Shown: in pieces, positions 1 to 12,321 of the stretch
Layout of the letters: every line of letters starts with the position of its first letter
Position numbering within the stretch: position 1 is the stretch's first letter
DNA from: Eutrigla gurnardus
Lineage: Eukaryota > Chordata > Actinopteri > Perciformes > Triglidae
DNA: 64,000 nucleotides
Direction: 5' to 3'
Assembly (NCBI GenBank): GCA_963514095.1
Contig: OY741268.1
Span: 21,739,924-21,803,923, forward strand
Translations under genes and position numbers: made by a program
Notes under the pieces: model-generated
Database searches by the model: none
What the model was told of the DNA's origin: nothing
Seen by the model: only the letters and a program-made list of their open reading frames with translations

Positions 1-3000
1 TGAGGTTATCAACCTAATCACTCCATCACTCATACATGTTATTTACATGTTACTAATTTACGACCAAAGCCACCTGGAGCATGTGAAATGAGTGCAACAC
101 ATCAGCGTGCCAGAAGGATTTACATCCGACTAGTGGTATAATGTGGTTTACTGTGCTTCCTGTGTGCATGTGTGTGTGGACTCTGCATACATGTTAATAA
201 CATTGGGTGGATAAATGATGTACAGCCGTGTGAACTGCATTATGCAGCAGTGTCTCCCTACAATATGTTTGAATGCAAGCCGTTCTAAGAAGTCCACAGT
301 GTTCTACTTTTACTTTCTAACACTACTTTTGACGTTGATGTCTTTGTGCTCGTGGAGAAGGTGAGCAGATCTCAGTGAAATGAGTTGCGTCGGCTAATTG
401 AGCGCTGCTTAACTACCGTGGCTAACAATAATGGGCTGAAGACACTGTCTCGGTGTGCAGTGATCCCACAGAATTAATAAGCTCAATCAACTCGTGACAT
501 TATTGTGAAAAATGCAAACACAATATATCACGGTGACCAAGAAAACCCACAAGCTGTAAACTCCCCCGGGACCGGGTGCTAACACACCTGTAGGCAATCT
601 AAATACAGAGTCACGAACAGGATGCTAAACAAATACAGAGAAAGAAAGTGATTTTATTCTGTATGCCAGAGTTTGAATTTCTGAATTTCATATATTTACA
701 ATGTGCACACTGGGTCGTAATGCGGAGACAGCCTCAGTGCGTCCACAGTAAACTAATGAGCAGTCTAACCAGCAGCGCTGCCCTTACTACGGAGCTGAGC
801 TGGCGTTTTGTTGTTTGGCTTCTCTAATCAGTTGATGGCTTTACTTTCATATTCCTCCCTCAGGGCTGACGAGGCTTCACAGCAGCTAACCAACGGGGAA
901 GTGCACGCTTGTAATCGCTACTGTATACATGCTGGAAACAATCAAATATTTAGTTGCAAACGCATAGAGCGCTGGTACATATGCACATAAGAAAACATTG
1001 ACATATGTCTATGTAGATGCAATTTATAAGAGTGAGCTCTTGCAAAAATACTCCAAGTCATCAAACATGCATGCATTTGTCTTCATCAGAGCTGCGATGA
1101 GGAAAAGAGACCCGGGGTGTTATTAGTAACGCTTCAATCTTTCACTCCGTCTCTTTCAAATCAGAAGATGCCATATTGTCTGCTGAACTATATTTGTTCC
1201 TTTTGTCTCTTGCCTGACTAGTAGTGAAATCCCATCACACCAAGCTGACACCAGAACAGACAGACGAGGGCTCAGTTTCACTGTGAGGCTCATTCATCTT
1301 AGGCAGCCAGTTCCCATCGTGCTCTACGCTGGTTGTCTGTATGTGCAGTCTGGGCTGATTACTGTGGGCAAACTAACACATGTAGCCGAGGCTGACAGAG
1401 TATAACATATCTGTGAGTGTGTCTCTCTCCGTGGTGGCAGGGTGCCTCAGAGGAACTGTGTGTTTGGGTACCCAGGGACATTTGGACAGCAGATTTAATT
1501 TGATGCAGACGTGTGTTTTAATGGTCTGGCGAACACATTCATGTTATTAAATGAAGGAAAACCCCCCCCCACACACACACACATAGAAACACATCAATGC
1601 ATAAACACATAGAAACACAAAGTAATTATGGCCACCGGTTTTTACGGCGCATGGTGATTTCTCCCCTTTCCCCCCCTCTCTGCCTATAAACGTGTTCAAT
1701 ATGAGCACACTCTCCCTTTGTTTGAACAACCCTTCCCAATTTCCCATTCATATTTGATCACTCTTCATGCTTAAATGAAAGGTAATTGTAGCTGCCAGCT
1801 ATCTTTGGCTGCAGATCAGAAGCACAACTGGAGCCGGTTGCAGTAAACACTCACCAATCAGAGATGTGGTAGAAACACACGTTCTACTTTGTGGCTTTAG
1901 CGCCTTTTTTTATTTCTGTGATTGCTTTTTTGCTCCATCATAAGATCTTTGTTGAAACGTAGCATGCAGGGAATTAAAAATGGCTCACGGTGATGCCGTA
2001 CCCGAGTCAGCAGACTATTCTATCGATGGTGAGCTGATGTTTGATTTGAAAATGAAATGTTTGAAATACATCTGAATTCAATTTCCTCAATTTGTACACA
2101 ATGTCGAGCAGTGATCTCTCTGATTGGGATCCTTTGCTTCTCATGTGTTTCCGGTCTCAGGATGTCTTGATGGGTTTCCAGTTACCTCCATTCCCAGTGC
2201 ATGCTATTACAGTGTACTGTATATGTCTGCTGTTCATCAACTATTATGTCCTTGAGTGCGAAAGCAAACTCTCAACCGACACGCCTCTTTGAAAAGGGGA
2301 AATAGGTGTTTCTATTCCCCATGGGAGAGATTGTACTTTCTTACTTGTTGATTGAATTTGGCTTGATTTTGAAAGAGGAGAGATGGAGGAAAAGGGCACA
2401 TTGGATGAAGTGTTTGTGGTTGGTGACGATGAGACAAAAGAGAGAAGGAGACAATGTGAGTAGCTGCGCTTCCATAAGTCTTCGATGGGCGTTAATGAAA
2501 ACTAATTCTAGATCAGATACTGCAAGCGCCGGTCTTATCCTCGCCCTCTTTTGTCATTCCTCCATCGTTCTCCTCTCACTATTTTCCTCCTATTATTATG
2601 AAGTCCTTCTATGTCTCTCTCTCTCTCCCTCTCTCTCTCCTGATAAAGGGGAACGTAGAGGCGAGCGAGAGATGAGGGTTTCCTAATACCCCTGAATGTG
2701 CTATTATATTTATTAGGCCTGGAGCCAAGCTTGACAAATTTAATTAGCTGTGAGGAAAGACCCTTTTCTACTCCGTATAACTACCTTGAAAACATTTCTT
2801 TTCTCTGTTTGCAGAGAGGAGCAGCACTCCACTTCCTCCTTAAATGTCAAGCTTAAACCTTTTCTGGGTGTTTCTCAATGGAATATCTCCCGTTGCTGCA
2901 TAAGGCAATGCATCTTCAGAAATAAAAATGACTGTGTTATAAGAATGGAGGATTGCTCAACAGAATTAAGGGAAGGAATTATCAGAGAGAGAGGAGAGAT

Positions 3001-4201
3001 TTATGAATGATTTATTAACTGGACTTCATAATATTCGATAATAACCTGACATTAATACACTGCAGTGCCTCTTCCCTGTTTGTGTTTGCTTTGGTAAATT
3101 GATATTGGTGTGAGATGGCCTGATAGCTGTTTAATCAGCTGTTACATTCATCCCCAGAGAGGTTTACCTGCTAATGATTGTTAGTGAATTCATTCATGAA
3201 ACGTGAGCAGAAAGAATTTGTGTGTAAACCGTTCTCAATCTCGTCCTGCCCCCGACTGCTAGAGCTTGTTTAAATAAGGTTTGGCACGTAAATGTCTATC
3301 GTTATCAGACACTGCAACGTTAATGCGCTCTGTTATTCTCACAGATGGCTTTAAAATCCACTGTCTTGCTGTCCTGCTGTATTCCAGGAGACGCTGAGTC
3401 ACTTTGGGTAGTTCCCAGTGTTCAAGTAGACATAAGAGACAATTCATTATTTATTTTTTTACAATATTTGTGATTCTCAAGAATTCAAGACAGATCCAAT
3501 AAGCGTAGCTTCACACATGCTTCCCTCTGGCCTCGGGTTGAGATCTTTAAAGATAATGATCTGTTGATGCTCCTAGATTTGGTGCTTTTATATCTCTCAG
3601 AGTTTTTGATGCAACTTTAAATTACGTTGAATTCATTTCTGTGTGGTTCAGAGTGAGAAATGAGATGCAGAGGATCCCTATGTGGGCCCGAGGCTGGAGC
3701 ACTGAGCAATATAACGTGTGAGCTTGACTAAAAGAAGACAAATGAGGAAGCGGGAGAGGAGATTAGTTTCCAGCTCGGCAGGGGCAGCCCAAGTTAATTA
3801 AACTTTGCGTCTTGTTTAACACAGTTTAAATAATTTATTAAGCCTATTAGAGAGCGAAAGGGGACGAAGGAGGAGGGCTGGAGGAGAAAGCTCCTCTTTC
3901 ATTTTATCAACCTGGGAGTCATTTGTTTTATTTTCATTGCCTCCAATCGAGAGCAAAGCCTGTAAATGTAACGAGGAACAAGTGAGTGATCCTCTGAACT
4001 CCTAGCCAAGTTTAATATCTCGCTTTAGGGTGGCGTACGATCGATTTTTAATTCTTTGTACAGTATTTGGAACATAACTTTGACAACAAAATGAGCCACA
4101 GTCTGTGAAAGCAGTATTTCAACGTGCAAGTTCAAATAAGGCTCAATTATTAATGGGTGAATACATTTTTTTTGGCCTCTTCTCAAAAGACAGCCTACAT
4201 G

Positions 4202-4203
<2 letters not shown>

Positions 4204-4264
<61 letters not shown>
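4204..4264. repeat. (TG)n microsatellite
   Basis: A perfect TG dinucleotide array of about 61 bp that continues imperfectly to about 4274. The open frame across it (CVCVCV translation) is an artefact of the repeat. Confidence 0.97.
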
Positions 4265-4265
<1 letters not shown>

Positions 4266-5559
4266 TGTGTGTGTTAATTAACTCCTTTCACCTCCTGTCT
4301 CCCTCTGACACAGCGTTGCTTCCTGACTGCCTACTTAGAGGTGAAAAATGTAATTTGAATGTCAAACTGCTGTTTGTCATCTCCCTAGAGGAATTATACA
4401 ACATATTCATGTGAGTTTAGAGAACGGGGCTTTGTTTTGGTGCAATTACTTTTTCTGCTTCATGAGAAAATAATTGCAACCTTTTAATTGATGTGAGCCC
4501 TTGAGTGTTGTTGATTATATTTTAGATGCTGCATGATTTAGTGCGTGTGTGTGCACGTGTGTGTTTGTGTGAAGCCTGATAACTCCAGGTTGAATGGCAG
4601 CCATGTTTCCTGGAAATATGCTGACACCCTGGTGATGTTGAATAGAGTAGTGACAATAATTAGACTGGCAATAACCGACAAATATACGGCTCAGCTCTCC
4701 AAGCGGGCTACAGCCGCCTTTCGTCCTTCCTCAGTTTAATTTGCAAATGAGGTGAAGTGTCACTGAGAGATAAGAGAGAGAGACAGAAGGATGCATAAAG
4801 TAGCAGATAGACAGGCACCGTGAGAGACACAGCGCTGCGCTGCGATAGATAAGCCAGGCAATTCTTTGGCAGCTCTTCATATCTCCTCTTCTGCTTGAAT
4901 GTGGGGACAGAGTAACCTTTTTAGGAGCAGCCCCTCCCCTCGCCTCTCCTCCCCTCCTCTCCTCCTTCCCCCCTCCTTCTCCATCTTTATTTCCAGCCTC
5001 CAATTTAAACTTGAATACTGAATCTTGAGACACGCTTGAGACGGGGGTTGGACTTTAATCCTCAGACCCTGGGTCCCGCTTCCCGATGCTATTCCCAATC
5101 AGCTTTTTCTTTCTCGCACTGAATCTATTAACGTCTCAAAACCAAATCACTAATTATGAGTGAAGTGATCTCATTGTCGGAGACCTCGGGGAGGTGAGGG
5201 GTGGCGGCAGGGTGACGGAGAGAGATGAGAAGATGAGTTTTTTTGTAACGGAGTGATTTTTCTGCCACGAGTGGCAGCTTGCTCCTTCCCTGTTGCCGTA
5301 GAGGACGATACAATTGAGTGGAGGCAGCGGATGAACTGAGAAAAGTAAATTGGGTGTGATTTCATCTGGGAAAACACCTCTCTGCTTTCATTACCGCTGA
5401 ATGCAATCTTTGGTTAGGAGATTAACGATATCAGTGTAATCAATATGGCTGTGACTCTCATTTCTCTGTTTTCTATGCCTCAGTGCACAGGAGAGTCATG
5501 GCCTAAGGCGTTCTGTTTTTGGGTTGTCCATCTGTCCATCTGTACGTGTGTCTGTACAT

Positions 5560-6095
5560 TCATCCAGTTGTACCATTTTCTGGAACTTGATATTTCTGGG
5601 ACGCCAATCTTTGGCACCAATATCCACTTGGACTCGATGCTGAACTGATTACATCTGGGCTCGGCAACCTGAGGCACAAGGTTTTTTTTTTTTTTTTGGA
5701 GATGTTGAAGTTCCCTCTCATCTGCATGCCAAATGAGCTCTTTCGCTGGCAGGCTCATGGGGCTTGTTATTGACAATCGTTTGATTGATTTTTTTTCTCT
5801 CCCCCATCCACATTCCACAAACACCCGCCCTGATCCGCCTCTGATTAGCTATTACTCGTTGCCTCTTTTGCAGAATTAGTCACGTTTATTGACGATGGGC
5901 TAATGATTTCAACTCAGATGTTTTTGATGCATCCTCAAATCAAAAAGGTCGCCAACCCCTGGATTCAAATTTGGTGGTCAAAGGTCACTGTAACTTCACA
6001 AAACCCTCTGCAGGTATAAAATAATGAATTGATGACATTTTGGACAGGCACAGATGTAAACCTGACTGATTGTTTGAGGCATGCAACCGTATTCT
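5560..6095. repeat. Teleost dispersed repeat, interrupted by a hAT-like insertion
   Basis: Two halves (about 5560-5654 and 5962-6095) read as one ancestral repeat once the insertion between them is removed. The left half contains ATATCCACTTGGACTC and GAACTGATTA. The right half continues with AATTTGGTGGTCAAAGGTCA and later GATGACATTTTGGACAG. I recognise these as parts of a common unclassified interspersed repeat of fish genomes, from general familiarity and not from a search. The outer limits are approximate. Confidence 0.6.
5655..5961. mobile_element. Nonautonomous hAT-like element (about 307 bp) nested in an older repeat
   Basis: The left end reads CTGGGCTCGGCAACC. The reverse complement of the right end reads CAGGGGTTGGCGACC. 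Both resemble the CAGGGGTCGGCAACC terminal inverted repeat known for vertebrate hAT elements. The flanks are GATTACAT (5647-5654) and GATTCAAA (5962-5969), an imperfect 8-bp target duplication, and they also rejoin the interrupted host repeat. No transposase frame remains inside. Confidence 0.65.
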
Positions 6096-6837
6096 ATCGT
6101 TTTCCAATACTCCCTTTCTTCCCATACTTCTGCTTCAACTGACTCTGACTCAGCCGACAGACTCCTGCAGATCACAGTGTGTGTTGCGTGCTGCAAGAAG
6201 TAAGTCTCCCATTCTTAACTTATTTTCTTACTTTCTCTCCCTCCCAGCCTGCCCTCTGTCTTGTGTCAGAGCATATCTAAACCTTCACATCTCATCTATA
6301 TTTTACACAACACTCTACCTTTGTCCACTGCTGTCTTTTCACTCTCTCAACTCCCTCGTTTCAGGCCGGGCACATTGAGCAGAATGAGGAGGACGGGGAG
6401 AAAGGACAGACATTGTGCCTTGGGAATGTGGTGGACGGCGGGTGCTTGCAGCACAATGGGAGTTGGAGAAAGAGGGAGGCATGAAAGCTAAATGTGCCCA
6501 GCCCATGTGAATGTAATGATAAGTCCTACTCCAGTCAGTGGATGAACACCTGAGCTCCACTGCTTTCCTAATTGGCTGTTTGCGAGGGGAAACACATTCA
6601 CGTCTCATTCTTTCTTCCTCTCTGGGAATATTAAGGAGAAGAAAACAATGTGAATGTTTCACATTTTCAGCATTTTTTCAGAAACATCATTCATGAATTC
6701 TTCAAGTTCACTTTTTTTTTCAGGACTGATCCAACCTGAGCATCTCTGCTGACCGTGTAACATCCAATTCCCACACACCGAAGCTGCCTGCTGTGAGCGA
6801 ATGAATGCAGCTGAAAGTGGAAATGTTGAGTTCGATC

Positions 6838-6900
6838 ATGCCATTGGAGTTTGCATGTTCTCCCCGTGTGAGCGTGGGTTCTATCTGGGTTCCTGGACAC
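6838..6900 (+). repeat. Fragment of a LINE-type dispersed repeat
   Basis: Contains GGAGTTTGCATGTTCTCCCC followed by GTGTGAGCGTGGGTTC, a block that recurs across teleost genomes in RTE/Rex-like LINE 3' regions. Only the short block survives. The family assignment is from familiarity with the motif. Confidence 0.55.
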
Positions 6901-7339
6901 CTGTCTTAACCCACCCTGCCTTCAGCCCCCCCCTACATGTAATGATGGATTGATGGTTCAGTCGCTGACCTTCTCTAAGGTTGGTACCGGTTCCCTTATT
7001 GGATGGCTAAACAAATGCATTATCACCTGACTTAACATTGTTTGTTGTTGTTTTTTTCCCCAGGTTTTCATCTGACAGACACAATCTGTGAGACGGTGGT
7101 AAAGCCTAGCTTTTGCTCCACTGGTACCTAGAACTACAGTCCGCCCTGTTTAACGAGCAGGAACCTTGACAGAGCGGTAAGTCGGCAGGGTAAACGATGC
7201 TTACATTTTATGGGGGATGCATGCGTTGAACACAGCGTGCTCTCCCTGCCTCAGGAAGAGGAGTCTTCATCATTATCTCTCGTGCTGTGATGCACTGTGT
7301 CATAAAAATAAGACAAGTACAGGCTACAGTCTCCTCCTG

Positions 7340-7440
<101 letters not shown>

Positions 7441-10127
7441 CATTGGGGCAGAGCAATGAAGTCCTGCTTGCATCAGCTGATTGTCATCAGCTGCCTCATT
7501 CATACTTTGCCATCTGTGACTCAAACATCAGCATTTATTCATCAGATTGGTTTGAGAGCTCACTCAAAAGGCAGCAGCCTAGTTCTGCCAAATATAACTA
7601 TATGAATGTACTGATTACTTTTAACTCTTGTGTTAGTACTCTTGTGTTTTTTTTTATCAGGATATATAAATCAAGTATCCATCTATCCATCCTTTAAAAA
7701 GTATCTTCCAAAAACTGACTGAGCTACGATATAATAAAGAAATTGTTATAACATCATAAATTCTAATTCCCAACCCATCAAACAAACATCAGGCTTGGAT
7801 GCAGTTATATTTTTGCACTCATGTACAGATTATTATATTAGAGTTGGCAGACAAGTATGTGATCTTTAGCAAAGCTCCCTCAAGAATCCAAGCATACCGA
7901 AGGATTCTGCTGGGAGCTCTAAATCCCCCGTCGTATTCATCTGGTAAACACATGAATCTATGCAGGATTCTGAGAAATGCATGATATCATATCATAAACC
8001 AGACAAATACAGAGGTGTTTAAACAAAATAACAGGATAAAAAACAAACGAGAGGATTCCCACTGCAGAATAGCGTGAACCTTGAAGTAAATACTGTAGCG
8101 TTGATTCATTTTTCCTATTCAGCTAATAGCAGGTGCTGACGTGGCACATATATAATCGGATGCCGGCGAGCTGAGGAAGCATCGCTGCGACTGCCGGCCC
8201 GTGACCTCATGCGTGCAGAGCATCGGTGATGTGCTGGTTGTGTTGTAGGAGGTGTGAGGAGCGATAACTGCTCGTGTGGCAGTCGTGGGGGGAAGTGGAT
8301 ATGGTTTCTTGCTCCCTTCGTCTTCCCAGATTCAAGAATCAGTTATTGATCATGCAGTTAATGCTAAACTTGTAGCACACAGAAATGTGTTTGTGATATA
8401 ATGTGCTCAGTGGTCTCGGTAATTTTGTATATCATTTCATTACCAAGCAGTCCATCACTCTCTTCCATTAAATGCTCAAGGCTACATGCCGGTATTTCTC
8501 TGCATTTAAATGCCCCGGGGGGAAAACTAGACAACTCGTTTCAATTTCACTGCAAGTTAGTTTCTCACTGTGGCAGGTAGCAGTTGAGTACCGGCTGATG
8601 CGGGTGTGTGTGTATGTGAAACCTTTATTAAACGATGGCATTAATAATGGGCTCTCCTAGCCTCCTAGACTCTTGTCGCGGCCTTGTCTTGGTAAGTTCA
8701 TTAAATGTGTTGTGTGGTTGCATTTGAATCCGTATGCACTTTAGATTGAAGCCTCTTTATAGAATGAAATGATTTGATTGTGTGTTTGGTACGACTTTTC
8801 AGTGGACGCCTTGAGCGAACCATTGACATGCCTGATAGGATGAGCCTGCTTTCTATGCTATTTCTATTCCAAGTCAGCACAGATGCAGCATATAAATATG
8901 CTAATTTCACGTAGAGTCAACTTGCAGTCTTTGTAGTAAATCATTCAGGTTGTAGATGGGGTGGAAAAGCTTTTAGAAATCAAGAATTAAGTCATAAGAG
9001 TTAAATTTTTCATAAAAAAAAATGAACTTATCTCATTTTTGTTGAATGATTGCTTTTCATAAGATGCAATTTTGCCAAAGATATTGTTCCACTCAACCAG
9101 CAAGCGAGCTGGGGACTATAAGAAGGGATGCTCAGTGCAATTTCCTGAAAATATGTGTTGTTTGCTGAAGCCCTTTGAGGCGGTGGCCAGAATATGTAAG
9201 TAAATATCAACGAGGAGAGGGCGGGCAAACACCTAAGCTGATTGTTTCCTCTTCTTTCATGGAGCAGCATTTAACCTCAGGGCAAGTTGGGTGTAAAAAA
9301 CCTGCAACTTGTCAGCAGCATTTCATCACGACTAAGAAATGTGCTTTTGCTCACAGCGAGGGACATGGCTACGTCAGCTGTTATCTCATTGGTTGCACTT
9401 TGAAAGGTCAGCAGCCACCAAGGTCAAAGTTGAAATTATTTGAATTTAAACTCTGACAAAGCTCCTCCAGAGCCACAGAAGGCGTTCACAGTTGTTGTAA
9501 TCATGACAGGTAAACTGCTATTCATGTATCAGTGGAGGGAATTCTGGCATACATTGTTTTATCTATTAAAGTGTGAAAAACAGAGAAAACTGTATGTTTT
9601 CTGACTTGAAAATGTCAAACATGAGGTGTATTTTTCATATTCCTTATTCATCAATCAAACTGATTTCCGGGGGCTGGCTGTTGTCTCTTCCAACACCACG
9701 ATCTGTCACGGAAAACGCACTCGCTCCGAACTCCGCGAGCTTGTGTCACTTTCATTTATTCCGTCGGCATGTTGTGAGAAAGGAAAATGGAGCCCAGCCG
9801 CTTCATTCTCTCAGCACCTATTTTCAATTTACAGCTTGTATTTCCCACAGCTGTCAAGGCTGGGCGAGACTGAGATGGGGGGGTTTCGGCAAAGAAACCT
9901 GAGGTGTAACGAGCCAGTTGTACAGCTTGGGTGGGTTCACCACGAGGGACGGATGTATTGTGGAGTCTTTATATTGTGAGGAGACACTGAACCTTAGTGT
10001 GGTCTGCTGAAGTGATACCTGAAATTACCTTCTGGGATGATTTACTCGCCCGTGTGAGCTTGGAAGTTGGCTGTAAAAAGTTTCCATATAGTGATAAAGT
10101 ACATTTTAATGCATTTTTAACCCTTAA

Positions 10128-10235
10128 AGTTCACATCCCCAGTCATATTCTGCACCTATTATGACAGCTGGGATCGGCTCCAGCCCCACTGCAGCCCTGA
10201 ATACAGGATAAGCATTAGATAATGGATGGATGGAA
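10128..10235 (+). repeat. LINE/SINE 3' tail with GGAT repeats
   Basis: Contains GACAGCTGGGATCGGCTCCA, then ACAGGATAAGC and AATGGATGGATGG. This matches the common 3' tail of RTE/Rex3-like retroelements in fish, which end in a short tandem GGAT/GATG array. A related stub (CACATCCCCGGTCA) occurs at about 25347 in intron 2 of trpc7. No coding part is retained. Confidence 0.65.
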
Positions 10236-12294
10236 GATTTGTACAGTTCACACTGAGCAATGACAATCTTATTTTGCAGTTTCCCTTCACACGGTGACCT
10301 CAAATAGAAAATATGATGGTAAAGAGTACAAATACGTACTATAAACGAAATAAAGACCTCCATCAGTCATCCGACTGACACTTTTAGCGATGAGGGAAAG
10401 TGGAGCCAAAGTCCTCTGCAGCTCAGCTCTGTCACGTTGTAAGATTTCCCACTTTGTATTGGTGCAATGAAATGCAGAGGATTTGGTTTAAAACCCCCAC
10501 GAACCTAAACAGCTCTCAAATATTCCGTTTCACTCTGGAATTGTCGTGTATGAGAGGCAAAGACGCTCTAACTTCCGTTTCCCCGGGGACTTGGATGTGT
10601 TTCTGGCGACATATACATCCAGAGCTCCCAGCTGTTTGGAGCAGCCTCGTGTCAGTGTTGATCCTCTCAGCATAAGCCACTGGTGAGGATAATTGATGGC
10701 TGGTTTTACTCCAATGATCTGCTCTGCGAGGAGGAATGAAACCGCGTTCTCCGCTTCACACGGACTGCTGCTCTCATCCCCAGAGCGCCAAAAATGTGCT
10801 GCACTCTTACGAACAGTAAATGATACGCCAGTGTGCATTTTTCTGTGGAAAGGCTGATTGTTTCAGACCCACCATTTCCAAGTGGATGTCAACACGGCGA
10901 AATGTCTCACGCAGCACATCTGAGCACATTTTCATTTAGGAATTAGTCTTTTGACCCTCGGGTGGCAGTCTCCACAGGGGGGGATTTTTTCCCCTGGTCC
11001 TTGAACTGCACATTCGATGTTTAACATTTATTTTTACCCTTGAAGTCTTCCGTCTGCTGAATTTACAAATACAACAACATACACACACAAACTGCAACGC
11101 TCAGGAGGAGAAGCCATCATTTTCCATAATGACTTAGAGTCACATGTCAAGGTGGGGATGTATTGAATCTACCGAAGCAAGGAGAGAGCAGTATGGACAT
11201 TTATAATAAGAGTAAAGCTCATTAAGTTGTAGATAAATGTATATTCCTCCTGATATCCCGGGCAGTTAGTGTGGATGCTGCAGACTCACTGGGGCACCTG
11301 TGAATCTGAGAGTGTGCTTATAAGTGAATAATAAATGATAATATGGCTGTACGCTGCAGGGGGGATTTGAACAATTCCTGCTATTTTGCCTACAAGACAA
11401 TTTCATACGTTAATGTAGGAATATATGCAAAGAGACATTTTCTCAGAGTATTTGTTTGCATGATTTTGGATGGTTCTGTGCGATATCTTTAACAAAAGCC
11501 GGTTGGCAGAATACCCCACTGAATGCTGCAAGCAGATGTAATCAAAGTTTTAAACACTCCAACGCCTCTCCCATTGTTCTGTACTGTTAAAATATGCATC
11601 AAGTATGTATCGGCATGAATATCTGCCTGCTTTTTCAGCCTGAGCTGTAAAGGATTTTACTGGAAAACAACAACGTGAGCATACAGAGAAAGCTGAAGAA
11701 TGAATCTGTAGGGAAACATCTGCTGTCCTCAGGGGAGTGCTGCCACCATTGATCGCAGGACATGTCATCGATCAAGTGACCCATTAAATTATCATGTGGT
11801 CAATGAAGGATGGGAGTCGTTGGCTTTTGTGCCCTTACTTACACACACTGTTTAAGTCAATAGGACAGGTTGCCAGGTTGTGACCATATTTACCCTCGAC
11901 AGACAGGAAAATGTACCACTTTTTAGCCCCTTCCAGTCACTCAGACACCACACTGAGTCGACAAATCCTGTTTTTTCCAACATTTTTCCCTTCAAGAAGC
12001 CACCTCCAATATCTAAATATTTATCCCCCCATGTTTGGATTAAGATTATGATGTTGAAGCCAACAATGATGGTCCAGCTGACAGAATAGTGTGGGTGTTT
12101 TGGTTCCAGGATTTAAAAACATATTTTAATACTTGAATCCAGAATAACTGATGTCTCAAACTACTGGATTTGCATAAATCTGTTTTGCAAGAACCAATGA
12201 TACAACCAGTTTTTGTGAAATATGTTGTTGTTTTTTTAAAACACAGTGACTATGAATCTGAAATGATACCCTCTATAATCCTATTAAATATTTG

Positions 12295-12321
12295 ATATGT
12301 TCTGCAGTGTGCAGAACATAT
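12295..12321. repeat. Perfect 12-bp inverted repeat with 3-nt loop
   Basis: The arm 12295-12306 (ATATGTTCTGCA) is exactly complementary to 12310-12321 (TGCAGAACATAT), with GTG between. It is too short for a microRNA precursor and lies about 4.4 kb upstream of the trpc7 CpG island. Confidence 0.85.

Noticed and set aside
2306..2686. 126-codon frame upstream of trpc7
   Set aside because: No homology recognised, no splice or promoter context, low-complexity C-terminal end from CT repeats. Length is within chance expectation.
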